Shown here one piece after another: positions 15,620 to 23,578 of a stretch of 64,000 nucleotides of DNA (its first letter is position 1; every line of letters starts with the position of its first letter). The DNA is from JACPDI01 sp035463475 (GTDB taxonomy: Bacteria > Acidobacteriota > Vicinamibacteria > Vicinamibacterales > 2-12-FULL-66-21). The notes beneath the pieces were generated by a model. That model did not search any database. It was not told the origin of the DNA and was given only the letters and a program-made list of their open reading frames with translations. Where the stretch lies: contig DATHTE010000120.1 in assembly GCA_035463475.1 (NCBI GenBank), forward strand, positions 19,702 through 83,701, in the 5' to 3' direction. The translations under genes and the position numbers were made by a program.

Positions 15620-17041
15620 ATGATTTCCGCGGAGAAGATCCCGAACAACGTCAGTCTGTCGAGCAACAAGCGGCTGCAGCGCGCGCTCGAGCACTGGCAG
15701 CCGAAGTACATACAGTGGTGGCGCGACATGGGTCCGCAGGGTTTCCAGGACTACCACCAGGTCTACGTGCGCACGGCGGTCAGCGTCGATCCATCCGGCT
15801 GGGCGCACTTCGAGTACGTGCGGCTCCCCGAGTACCGCTGGGGGATCTTCCTTGCCGATCCTGTGCACGACCGGCGCGTCGGGTTCGGCGACTTCTTCGG
15901 CCGGCCGGTCTGGCAGGAAGTGCCCGGCGAGTTCCGCAACCAGCTCCGCCGGCTGATCGTGACGCAGGGAGACACCGAACCGGCGAGCGTCGAGCAGCAG
16001 CGCTGGCTGGGGCATCGGTGCCCGAGCCTGTACGATCTCCGCAATCTGTTTCAGGTGAACGTCGAGGAAGGGCGACACCTCTGGGCGATGGTGTACCTGC
16101 TGCACTCGTACTTCGGGCGCGACGGCCGCGATGAAGCGGAGGAGTTGCTCGAGCGCCAGAGCGGCAACCGTGACAAGCCGCGGATTCTCGAGGCGTTCAA
16201 CGATCCCATCGAGAACTGGCTGGACTTCTTCATGTTCACGATGTTCACGGATCGAGACGGGAAGTCGCAGCTCCTGTCCTTGTCGGAGAGCTCGCTCGAT
16301 CCGTTGGCGCGAACCACACGGTTCATGCTCACGGAGGAAGCGCACCACATGTTCGTCGGCGAGACCGGCGTGGGGCGCATCCTGGAGCGCACGTGTCAGC
16401 TCATGCGGCAAGCCGGCTACTCGGAGGACGTGCGGATGATCGGCGGGATTGACATCCCGACCATCCAGAAGCACATCAACCTCTGGTTCAGCCGAAGCCT
16501 CGACCTGCACGGGAACGAGATCTCGAACAACGCAGCCGCGTACTTCGCCAACGGTCTCAAGGGGCGCGCGCAGGAAGCGAAATGGGACGACCACGTCGTC
16601 GGTGAAGACCGCAGGTACGAGCTCGAGGTGTTGGCGGACGGAACGATCGATCGGCGCGCGATCCCGATGCGGCAGGCGATGAACGAGGTGCTGCGCGACT
16701 GGTACGTCGGGGACTGCCAGGCCGGCGTGGACCGGTGGAACAAGATCCTGGAGCGCCACGGCATCTCCGACCGGCTGCGGCTGCCGGATCGAAAGTTCAA
16801 CCGCGAGATCGGGATGTTCTCGGCGGCGCACTTCGATCCCAACGGCACGCGGCTGTCCGATGAGGACTGGGAGCGGCGGAAGCACGAGTGGCTCCCCTCG
16901 GACGGCGACCGCGCTTACCTGCTCAGTATCATGGCCTCACCCATCTACGAGCCGGGAATCTACGCGAACTACATTGCGCCCCCGGCGCGCGGCATCAACC
17001 GGCAGCCGATCGACTTCGAGTACGTACGAACGGAACTGTAA
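15620..17041 (+). CDS. boxB: Benzoyl-CoA 2,3-epoxidase subunit BoxB
   Basis: Oxygenase component that epoxidises benzoyl-CoA with a diiron centre, fed by the reductase BoxA. 473 residues. All six iron ligands known for Azoarcus BoxB are at the same numbering: E120 (TQGDTE), E150 and H153 (VNVEEGRH), D211 (TMFTD), E240 and H243 (MLTEEAHH). The enzyme should therefore be functional. No boxA reductase or benzoate-CoA ligase is seen in this window, so they must lie elsewhere. The stop codon is immediately followed by a GGGTCAGACCCC repeat element that separates it from the aldehyde dehydrogenase gene. Confidence 0.97.
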   Translation: MISAEKIPNNVSLSSNKRLQRALEHWQPKYIQWWRDMGPQGFQDYHQVYVRTAVSVDPSGWAHFEYVRLPEYRWGIFLADPVHDRRVGFGDFFGRPVWQEVPGEFRNQLRRLIVTQGDTEPASVEQQRWLGHRCPSLYDLRNLFQVNVEEGRHLWAMVYLLHSYFGRDGRDEAEELLERQSGNRDKPRILEAFNDPIENWLDFFMFTMFTDRDGKSQLLSLSESSLDPLARTTRFMLTEEAHHMFVGETGVGRILERTCQLMRQAGYSEDVRMIGGIDIPTIQKHINLWFSRSLDLHGNEISNNAAAYFANGLKGRAQEAKWDDHVVGEDRRYELEVLADGTIDRRAIPMRQAMNEVLRDWYVGDCQAGVDRWNKILERHGISDRLRLPDRKFNREIGMFSAAHFDPNGTRLSDEDWERRKHEWLPSDGDRAYLLSIMASPIYEPGIYANYIAPPARGINRQPIDFEYVRTEL

Positions 17042-17042
17042 A

Positions 17043-17126
17043 GGGTCAGACCCCATTTTTGCGTTTGCGTAAGCGCGGAGGTCACATGGCACGCTTACGA
17101 AAAACGTAAAAATGGGGTCTGACCCC
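17043..17126. repeat. GGGGTCWGACCCC inverted-repeat element (REP-like), full copy
   Basis: Near-perfect inverted repeat: left arm 17043-17075, right arm 17092-17126, with a 16-bp loop. Each arm begins with a GGGGTC-W-GACCCC-type palindrome, then an ATTTTT run and a TTACG/CGTAA block (TTACG-N5-CGTAA at 17095-17109). A second element with the same parts lies at 22241-22296. No transposase is present. Such elements resemble REP sequences moved by tyrosine transposases in other genomes. Confidence 0.8.
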
Positions 17127-17145
17127 ATCTTCTGCGAGTGTCGCG

Positions 17146-18591
17146 GTGGAACGCAAGAAGCTGTTCATCAAGGGGGAGTGGCGCGACGCGGCGGGCGGCA
17201 AGACGATGCCCGTCGTGAATCCCGCCACAGAAGATGTGATCGCCGAGGTCGCGTCCGCGGAGCGCGAGGATCTGGACGCCGCCGTGCAGGCGGCGCGCGC
17301 CGCGCTCGACGGACCGTGGTCGAAGATGTCGGCCCGCGATCGCGGCCGGCTGCTTTGGAATCTCGGCGAGCGCCTCATGGAGCGCGCCGACGAAGTCTCG
17401 CGGCTCGAGACGCTCCACAACGGCAAGCCGATCATGGAGTCGCGGCAGATTGAGATTCCCGCTTCCGCCGAGTGCCTGCAGTACTACGCCGGCTGGGCGG
17501 ACAAGATCCACGGCGAGACGATCCCGGTCCGGGGCAATCACCTCACGTACACGCTCCGCGAGCCGGTCGGCGTCGTCGCGGCGATCGTGCCTTGGAACTT
17601 TCCGCTGTTGCTCGCGTCGTGGAAGGTCGGTCCCGCGCTCGCCTGCGGCAACACCGTCGTGCTGAAGCCGGCCAGCCAGACGCCGCTGACGGCGTTGGCC
17701 CTTGCCGACATCGCACAGGAGGTCGGCCTGCCGCCGGGCGTCCTGAACGTGGTGACCGGACCCGGCTCGACGGTCGGCCAGGCGATTGTCGAGCACCCCG
17801 GCATCGACAAGATCGCGTTCACCGGCGATACCAGCACCGGCAAGGGGATCATGCGCAGTTCGGCCGACACGCTGAAGCACATCACCCTCGAACTGGGGGG
17901 TAAGTCGCCGAACATCGTGCTGCCGGACGCGGACCTCGAATCGGCCGTTCGCGGCGCGACGGTCGGCATTTTCTACGGCAAGGGGGAAGTCTGCGCCGCA
18001 GGCTCGCGCCTCCTCGTCGACCGCCGGATCAAAGACGAGTTCATGGAGAAGCTCGTCGCGCGGACGAAGAAGATGGCGCCAGGCGACCCGATGGATCCCA
18101 AGACGCGGCTCGGCGCGATCGCTTCGAAGGGACAGATGGAACGGGTGCTCGGCTACATCGAGACGGGCCGCAAGGAGGGGGCGTCGCTCGTCGCGGGGGG
18201 CAGCCGTGTGGACATCGGCACGGGCAAGGGCTACTTCCTGCAGCCCACGGTGTTCGACGGCGTCACGCCGGAGATGACGATCTTCCGCGAAGAGATCTTC
18301 GGCCCGGTGCTCGCGACGGTGGAGTTCGCGGACCTGGACGACGCGATTGCGAAAGCGAACGACACGCCGTACGGGCTGGCGGCGGCCGTCTGGACGAGGG
18401 ACATCAAGAAGGCACACTACGTCGCGCGGAAGGTGCAGGCGGGCACCGTCTGGGTCAACACCTACAACGTCTACGACACCGCAGCGCCGTTCGGCGGCTA
18501 CAAGCAGAGCGGCTTCGGCCGCGAAATGGGCGTCCACGCACTCCAGCACTACACGCAGGTGAAGAGTGTGTGGGTGGATCTCAATATGTAG
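17146..18591 (+). CDS. NAD(P)-dependent aldehyde dehydrogenase (betaine-aldehyde-dehydrogenase-like)
   Basis: 481 residues oxidising an aldehyde to the acid. ALDH superfamily landmarks: PWNFPLLLASWK, FTGDTSTGK, catalytic Glu in LELGGKSPN, and catalytic Cys in GEVCAAGSR. The C-terminus (FGGYKQSGFGREMG) fits the class. It follows boxB by about 100 bp, separated by a repeat element, and could be cotranscribed with box genes. However, it resembles generic phenylacetaldehyde/betaine aldehyde dehydrogenases rather than BoxD, so a role on dehydroadipyl-CoA semialdehyde is only suggested by position. Start is GTG without a clear ribosome-binding site. Confidence 0.9.
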   Translation: MERKKLFIKGEWRDAAGGKTMPVVNPATEDVIAEVASAEREDLDAAVQAARAALDGPWSKMSARDRGRLLWNLGERLMERADEVSRLETLHNGKPIMESRQIEIPASAECLQYYAGWADKIHGETIPVRGNHLTYTLREPVGVVAAIVPWNFPLLLASWKVGPALACGNTVVLKPASQTPLTALALADIAQEVGLPPGVLNVVTGPGSTVGQAIVEHPGIDKIAFTGDTSTGKGIMRSSADTLKHITLELGGKSPNIVLPDADLESAVRGATVGIFYGKGEVCAAGSRLLVDRRIKDEFMEKLVARTKKMAPGDPMDPKTRLGAIASKGQMERVLGYIETGRKEGASLVAGGSRVDIGTGKGYFLQPTVFDGVTPEMTIFREEIFGPVLATVEFADLDDAIAKANDTPYGLAAAVWTRDIKKAHYVARKVQAGTVWVNTYNVYDTAAPFGGYKQSGFGREMGVHALQHYTQVKSVWVDLNM

Positions 18592-18628
18592 GGTTCAGGG
18601 TTCAGGGGGTTCAGGGGGCTCAGCGTTC
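18591..18628. repeat. GGTTCAG heptamer array
   Basis: Units of GGGTTCA and variants fill the 3-bp gap and the 3' ends of two convergent genes. They encode the last residues (EPPEPPEP) of the malonyl-CoA-synthetase-like protein. Confidence 0.75.
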
Positions 18629-20079
18629 AGGAGGTGCTTCTGCACCTTCCCCAGCGCCGTGCGGGGGATTCGGTCGACGAGAACGAATGCGCGCGGGACC
18701 TTGAACGACGCGAGTTTCTGCCGGCAGAGCGCGTCGAGCGTCGAGACGTGGGGCGGCTTCGCGGGATCCCTGGCGACAATGAACGCGACGGGCACTTCGC
18801 CGCGCAGCGCGTCCGGCCTGCCGACCACCGCGGCTTCCGCGACACCGCCCTGCTCGAGAAGCAGCTCCTCGATCTCGCGCGGATAGATATTGAAGCCGCC
18901 TGAGATGATGACGTCACTGCGCCGTCCCTGCAGCGTGTAGTAGCCATCGCTCGAGCGCACCGCGAGATCGCCGGTCCGAAAGTACCCGCCGGCGAACGCC
19001 TCTCTCGTGGCGTCGGGACGTCCCCAGTAGCCCGCGCATACCGACTCGCTTCGTACGAACAGCTCTCCGACGGCGCCGTCCGGCACGTCGTGCCCCTCGC
19101 CGTCGAGCAGGCGCACAAGGACGCCCGGCAGCGGCACGCCGACGGTGCCGGGCCGCCGCTCTCCGTCGTACGGGTTGCCGATGTTCATGAGGGTTTCGGT
19201 CATGCCGTACCGCTCCAGGACGGCGTGACCAAACCGCTGCCGGAACGCCTCGAACACGTGCGCGGGCAGGGCGGCCGACCCGGACACGAACAGTCGCATC
19301 CGGGCGCCGATCGCGCGTGCCACGACGTGGTCGAGTTCGAGCAGCCGCACGTACATCGTGGGCACGCCGAAGAAGAGCGTGGGCTGGAAGTCGAGAAACG
19401 TGTCTGCGGCGGTCGCGTGATCGAACCGCTCGAGCAGCCGCATGCGCGCGCCGGCCGCGAGCCAGCAGTGCAGACCGTTGCCGAGGCCGTGCACGTGGAA
19501 CAACGGGAGCGCGAGGAGCAGCCGATCGGCCGAAGTGACGCCCCACGCCTCGAGCAGCCGCAGCGCGTTGGCGGCGAAGTTCCGCCCGGTCAGCACGGCA
19601 CCCTTCGCCGGCCCGGTGGTGCCGGACGTGTAGATGAGCGCGGCAGGCGTGCGCCCGTCCGGCCTCGCCGATGTGAGTAGAGGCTCGGCGGACTGGCCGC
19701 CAGCCTCGGTCGCGAGCGCGTCGACATTCCACGTCTCGATGCTTCCGGCTGCCGGCGGCGGCCCGGCGGCGACCAACGCTCGCGGCGTGGAATCGCGCAG
19801 GATGTGATCGAGTTCCCGCTCGCGGTACAACACGTTGATCGGCACGAAGATGACGCCAAGCCGTGCGCACGCCAAGTACAGGTCGATCAGCTCCGGCCGG
19901 TTGGCCAGCCAGACCGCGAGGCGGTCCCCCCGGGCGAGGCCGCGGCGCGCCAGCGCGCGCGCCATCCGGTGCGCGCGTGCGTCCACCTCGCCGAACGTGA
20001 GCACGCGTTCCTTCCACTCCAGCGCCGGCGCATCCCGCCGATCGGTGAGCGCGCCCCGACACAGCGTCTCGAGGTTCAT
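18595..20079 (-). CDS. matB: Malonyl-CoA synthetase-like acyl-CoA ligase (MatB)
   Basis: AMP-forming ligase, likely activating malonate (or a related dicarboxylate) to its CoA ester. 494 residues. ANL-family motifs: YTSGTTGPAKGAV (P-loop-like A3), ERYGMTETLMNIGNPY (A5 region, very MatB-like), YFRTGDLAV, and catalytic Lys in ALGKVQKH. The preceding gene encodes a MatC-like permease, three bases upstream on the same strand, which supports malonate as substrate. No malonyl-CoA decarboxylase (MatA) is in the window. The last eight residues (Glu/Pro) come from a TTCAGG repeat. Benzoate-CoA ligase is an alternative given the nearby box genes, but motifs favour MatB. Confidence 0.83.
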   Translation of the reverse strand: MNLETLCRGALTDRRDAPALEWKERVLTFGEVDARAHRMARALARRGLARGDRLAVWLANRPELIDLYLACARLGVIFVPINVLYRERELDHILRDSTPRALVAAGPPPAAGSIETWNVDALATEAGGQSAEPLLTSARPDGRTPAALIYTSGTTGPAKGAVLTGRNFAANALRLLEAWGVTSADRLLLALPLFHVHGLGNGLHCWLAAGARMRLLERFDHATAADTFLDFQPTLFFGVPTMYVRLLELDHVVARAIGARMRLFVSGSAALPAHVFEAFRQRFGHAVLERYGMTETLMNIGNPYDGERRPGTVGVPLPGVLVRLLDGEGHDVPDGAVGELFVRSESVCAGYWGRPDATREAFAGGYFRTGDLAVRSSDGYYTLQGRRSDVIISGGFNIYPREIEELLLEQGGVAEAAVVGRPDALRGEVPVAFIVARDPAKPPHVSTLDALCRQKLASFKVPRAFVLVDRIPRTALGKVQKHLLNAEPPEPPEP

Positions 20080-20082
20080 CGG

Positions 20083-21333
20083 TCACAGCCTGGCCAACGG
20101 CGAGGCGAGCCACTGGCAGAGAAGCGCGCCGACGACCGTCATCGCGAGCCCCCAGAGGAGCATCTTGCGGAACAGGTCTTTCGAGACCGTCGTGTCGGCG
20201 ACCGCCCCGACGCACAGCGCGCCGATCGTGGAGAGTGGCGACACATCCACGAGCGACGCTCCCACGTTGATGCTGAGCGCGACCGCAAGGGGGTCTCCGC
20301 CGCCGACCCGCGCGACCAGCCCCGGCGCCATCGGGAGGAACGTCGGCAGCACCACGCCGGACGTGCTGCTGTATGTCGAGATCGCGCCGGTGATGAACGC
20401 GATAACGCCGTTGAGCGTCGAGGGGTTCGCCACGCGCGCGAGCAGTGCCGTGAACAGTTCCATGCCGCCCGTCTTCTCGAGCACGCCGACGAGCAGCGAC
20501 ACGCCGCAGACCATCAGGATGGGGCTCCACGGCATCCTTCGGACCGCCGCCGCCTCGTCCGCGGCGCGCGTCACGATCAGGAGCACGGCGGCCACGAACG
20601 CCGAAAACCCGATGTGCGCGCGGATCACGACGACGGCGACGATCCAGACCGCGACGACGGCGATCGTGAACGCCTGCCGCCGATCGATTGGCGGCGTCTC
20701 GACGGAGGCGTCCGCTGACGGCGCAGCGGCCTTCCGGAAGCCTCCGAAGAGCGCCCAGGCGACCGCGGCGACGAGCGCGTGTGCGACGAAGTTCGCGGCC
20801 CAGACCTTCCACTCGTGCCCGCCGAGTCCGGCGTCCGCCATCTTCGTGTTGGCGATGACCCCGACCGCGCTGAGCGGCGACAGGTTGCCGGCGTTCGCGC
20901 CGTTGGCCACCATGAGCGCCGTCAGCAGCGGCGGGACGCGCGACTGCGCGCCGAGCGCCATCGCAATCGGCACGACGAGCGCCACGCTCGCGATCGCGCC
21001 CGGGCCGATCGTGGAGATCGCCATGGCGATGGCAAAGAAGAGCAGCGGCACGACGCGCGTGCTGCCGCGCGCGAGCCGCAGCACGCGGCGCGCAACCGAC
21101 GCGACGGTCCCGTTCACGTCGGACAGCGCGAAGAGCAGCGTCACGCCGGCGAGCGTGAGGAACAGCTGCGTGGGAAAGCCGCCCGCGACGGCGTCGGCCG
21201 GCCAGCCGGCCACGTACGCGCCGATCAGCCAGGCGGCCGCGATGGCGATGAGCCCCACGTTGAGCTGCGAGGTGCAGCTCAGGACAATCGCGGCCAGGAG
21301 CGCGAGCAGCGACACGACGGCGGGCGTCAGCAC
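20083..21333 (-). CDS. matC: MatC-type dicarboxylate (malonate) transporter
   Basis: 416-residue inner-membrane permease. The N-terminal half (NVGLIAIAAAWLIGAYVAG, FPTQLFLTLAGVTLLFALSDVNGT) is characteristic of the MatC_N family, and the two-fold repeat continues with ITGAISTYSSTSGVVLPTFLPM. About 11-12 hydrophobic segments. It is first in an operon with the MatB-like ligase, whose ATG follows the stop by 3 nt, so it presumably imports malonate. The GTG start at 21333 lies 9 nt after a perfect TATAAT, giving a leaderless or almost leaderless mRNA. Substrate is inferred from family and neighbour. Confidence 0.82.
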   Translation of the reverse strand: MLTPAVVSLLALLAAIVLSCTSQLNVGLIAIAAAWLIGAYVAGWPADAVAGGFPTQLFLTLAGVTLLFALSDVNGTVASVARRVLRLARGSTRVVPLLFFAIAMAISTIGPGAIASVALVVPIAMALGAQSRVPPLLTALMVANGANAGNLSPLSAVGVIANTKMADAGLGGHEWKVWAANFVAHALVAAVAWALFGGFRKAAAPSADASVETPPIDRRQAFTIAVVAVWIVAVVVIRAHIGFSAFVAAVLLIVTRAADEAAAVRRMPWSPILMVCGVSLLVGVLEKTGGMELFTALLARVANPSTLNGVIAFITGAISTYSSTSGVVLPTFLPMAPGLVARVGGGDPLAVALSINVGASLVDVSPLSTIGALCVGAVADTTVSKDLFRKMLLWGLAMTVVGALLCQWLASPLARL

Positions 21334-21342
21334 CGGCGCGCG

Positions 21343-21348
21343 ATTATA
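21343..21348 (-). promoter_or_regulatory. -10 element of a leaderless matCB promoter
   Basis: TATAAT on the minus strand, then CGCGCGCCG (9 nt), then the GTG start of the MatC gene. No -35 is obvious. Confidence 0.55.
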
Positions 21349-21370
21349 GCCGGGAGGGCGCCAGTTCCTG

Positions 21371-21376
21371 TACGAT
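21371..21376 (+). promoter_or_regulatory. -10 element of a leaderless amidohydrolase promoter
   Basis: TACGAT lies 9 nt before the GTG start at 21386. With the matCB -10 it leaves only 22 bp between the two divergent -10 boxes. Confidence 0.4.
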
Positions 21377-21385
21377 CGAGACCCC

Positions 21386-22234
21386 GTGCCGTCCGTCGTC
21401 GACCTTCACGTGCACATCGCGCCGTACCACATGCTGCGCCCCGAGGCACGCCAGACCTTTCTGACCGGGAAGGCCGAGCGCGAGCAGATCGAGGGCTATT
21501 CGTCGGATGCGCCCGCGCTGCTGCGGCTCCTGGACGACGAGGGGATCGACCGAATCGGCGTGATCAACTACATCAGCCCTGACGTGATTGGCCCGGGACG
21601 CGAAGTCAACGACTGGGCGATCGCGTTCGCGTCGGCTGATCCCCGGCGGCTGATTGCCTTCGGTTCGGTCCATCCGAAATACACGACCGATCCGGCCGGC
21701 GACGTGAGCGCGCTCGCCGAGCGCGGCTTCCGCGCGCTGAAGATTCACCCGCCGCACCAGGAGTTTGCCGCCAACGCCTACACGGCCGGCCTCGACAACC
21801 TCGCGAAGATCTACCTGGCGGCGGAAGACGCCAGACTGCCGGTGACCATCCACACGGGCACATCGGTGTTCCCCGGGGCGCGGAGCCGGCTCGGGAACCC
21901 GATGGACGTGGACGACGTCGCCGTCGATTTCCCCGACCTCACGATCCTGCTCGCCCACGGCGGCAGGCCGCTGTGGATGGACGAGGCGTTCTTCGTCGTC
22001 AGGCGGCACCGCAACGTGTATCTCGAGCTCTCGGGCATTCCTCCGGCCAGGCTGCTCGACTGGTTCCCCCGCCTGGAAGAGATCGCCGATCGGACGGTGT
22101 GGGGCAGCGATTGGCCGAGCCCCGGCGTCGCCTCGATGCGCAGGAACGTGGAGCAGTTCCTCGCGCTGCCGCTCAGCGAGTCCGCGAAACGCAAGATCCT
22201 TGGCGAGAACGCCGAGCGGCTGTTTCCGGCGTAA
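21386..22234 (+). CDS. Amidohydrolase-2 family metal-dependent hydrolase/decarboxylase
   Basis: 282-residue TIM-barrel protein. Metal-site motifs: DLHVHIAP at the N-terminus (HxH), LKIHPPHQEF, TIHTGTS, LLAHGGRP and GSDWPSPG at the C-terminus. Members include decarboxylases and hydrolases acting on aromatic or lactone compounds; the substrate cannot be read from sequence. It is divergent from the malonate pair with 52 bp between starts. Start is GTG 21386, preceded by a TACGAT box and no ribosome-binding site. Confidence 0.82.
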   Translation: MPSVVDLHVHIAPYHMLRPEARQTFLTGKAEREQIEGYSSDAPALLRLLDDEGIDRIGVINYISPDVIGPGREVNDWAIAFASADPRRLIAFGSVHPKYTTDPAGDVSALAERGFRALKIHPPHQEFAANAYTAGLDNLAKIYLAAEDARLPVTIHTGTSVFPGARSRLGNPMDVDDVAVDFPDLTILLAHGGRPLWMDEAFFVVRRHRNVYLELSGIPPARLLDWFPRLEEIADRTVWGSDWPSPGVASMRRNVEQFLALPLSESAKRKILGENAERLFPA

Positions 22235-22240
22235 GGAAAA

Positions 22241-22296
22241 TGGGGTCTGACCCCATTTTTACGTTTTTCGTAAAAGGGGGGTCAGACCCCATTTTT
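22241..22296. repeat. GGGGTCWGACCCC inverted-repeat element, compact copy
   Basis: Palindrome GGGGTCTGACCCC (22242-22254), TTACG-TTTTT-CGTAA (22259-22273) and GGGGTCAGACCCC (22278-22290) followed by ATTTTT. It fills the gap between the convergent amidohydrolase and TolC genes and supplies the TolC stop codon (22295-22297). It could act as a two-way terminator. Confidence 0.8.
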
Positions 22297-23578
22297 AGCG
22301 CGGGAATTGCCCGACCGCGAGCAGCAGTTCCAGCCGCGCGCGGCGGACCGCGTCCTCGGCAATCGCCGCGGCCGTTTCGGCGTCACGCGCGCGGCGCTGA
22401 GCGTCGATCACCTCGATGTTTGTCGTCGCGCCGGCGCGGAACGCGAGATCGGTGATGCGGACGACTTCTTCCGCCTGCTCGGCCGCGGCGCGCGCGCTGG
22501 CGAGCGCGCGCTCCGTGCTGCGCACCGCTTCGAGCGCCGTGCGCACTTCGGATCGCGCCTGTCGTTCGAGGCCGACGCGCTCCGCTCGGGCCACGTTCAG
22601 CAGCGACTGCCGCTCGCGCGCGACGCCGCGGCGCTGTCCGGCGTCGAACAGCGGCACCGAAAAGAGAATGGAGGCGCTCCAGCTGCGCGTCGGGGCGAAC
22701 AGGCCCGAGGGCGTGAGCACCTGCGGCTCGAACGAGCCGGTCACCGCCGGCAGATAGTCCTTCCACGCGTCCGACACGACGCGTTCGGCGGCGGCGGTGC
22801 GCGCGCTGAGCAGCTGGATGTCCGGGCGGGCCGCCAGCAGCGGCGGGTTCGGCGCGGCAACCGCCTCCGCCGTGACATCCGCCGGGATGGCAAAGGCGGG
22901 CTCCTCAGCCGCGTCCACCGGGCCATCGGCGGCGGTGAGGACCCCCAGCGCCTCCTGCGCGCGCCGGACCGCGAGGCGGGCGTCCTCGACCCGGGCTTCG
23001 TCTCCCGACAGTTCCTGCTGCGCGCGCAGCGCGTTCAACCGGCTGCCGACGCCCCCCTCGTAGCGCTGCTGCGCGTAGTCGAAGTGCGCCTTCGCGTTGT
23101 CGCGCGCGCGCGTGTTCAGCTCGAGCACCCGGCGCTCGGTGATGATGGCGAGGTAGGCCTGCGCCGTCGCGAACGCGATCTCCCGGCGCACGTCCGCGGC
23201 GGTCCGCTGCGCGACGAGCACCTGGTCGCCGGCCTGCGCGCGCTGCGCCCACCGCACCGGCGTGAGCAGCGGTACCGCGAAGCCGACCGACGTGTTCAGT
23301 TGCGTGCGCGGCGTGATCGCCTCCCCCGCGAAGCGGGTGACCGGCCCGATCGTCCGGGTCGTGAACGTCGCGTCCACCGACGGCAGCGAAATCGAACGGA
23401 CCTGCTGCAGCAGCGACTCGGCGCGTATGATGCCGGAGGCCGCCCGTTCGACCGAGGGGTTCCGCTCCATCGCGCGCCGGACAGCCTCGTCGAACGTGAG
23501 GCGCTCCATCGCGGGCTCCTGTGCCGCCGCGGGCGTCGCGGCAGCCACCAGCAGAAGCGCCAGGACCGCGCTACGCAT
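22295..23578 (-). CDS. TolC family outer-membrane efflux protein
   Basis: 427 residues with a signal peptide (LALLLVAAATPAAAQ), then two outer-membrane-efflux repeats rich in Ala/Arg/Glu coiled helices (for example LTFDEAVRRAMERNPSVERA and the second repeat starting TAEAVAAPNPPLLAARPD). Forms the outer-membrane channel of a tripartite pump. Its ATG overlaps the end of the RND gene by 8 nt, so it is the third gene of an MFP-RND-TolC operon. The last bases of the gene lie in a REP-like repeat. Confidence 0.92.
   Translation of the reverse strand: MRSAVLALLLVAAATPAAAQEPAMERLTFDEAVRRAMERNPSVERAASGIIRAESLLQQVRSISLPSVDATFTTRTIGPVTRFAGEAITPRTQLNTSVGFAVPLLTPVRWAQRAQAGDQVLVAQRTAADVRREIAFATAQAYLAIITERRVLELNTRARDNAKAHFDYAQQRYEGGVGSRLNALRAQQELSGDEARVEDARLAVRRAQEALGVLTAADGPVDAAEEPAFAIPADVTAEAVAAPNPPLLAARPDIQLLSARTAAAERVVSDAWKDYLPAVTGSFEPQVLTPSGLFAPTRSWSASILFSVPLFDAGQRRGVARERQSLLNVARAERVGLERQARSEVRTALEAVRSTERALASARAAAEQAEEVVRITDLAFRAGATTNIEVIDAQRRARDAETAAAIAEDAVRRARLELLLAVGQFPR

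Noticed and set aside
17043..17126. Insertion sequence or mini-transposon
   Set aside because: Only 84 bp, no transposase, no target duplications visible; better described as a REP-like element.
18595..20079. Benzoate-CoA ligase assignment suggested by nearby box genes
   Set aside because: Motif wording (ERYGMTETLMNIGNPY and following) and the adjacent MatC-like transporter point to a malonyl-CoA synthetase; it is also on the opposite strand from boxCB.
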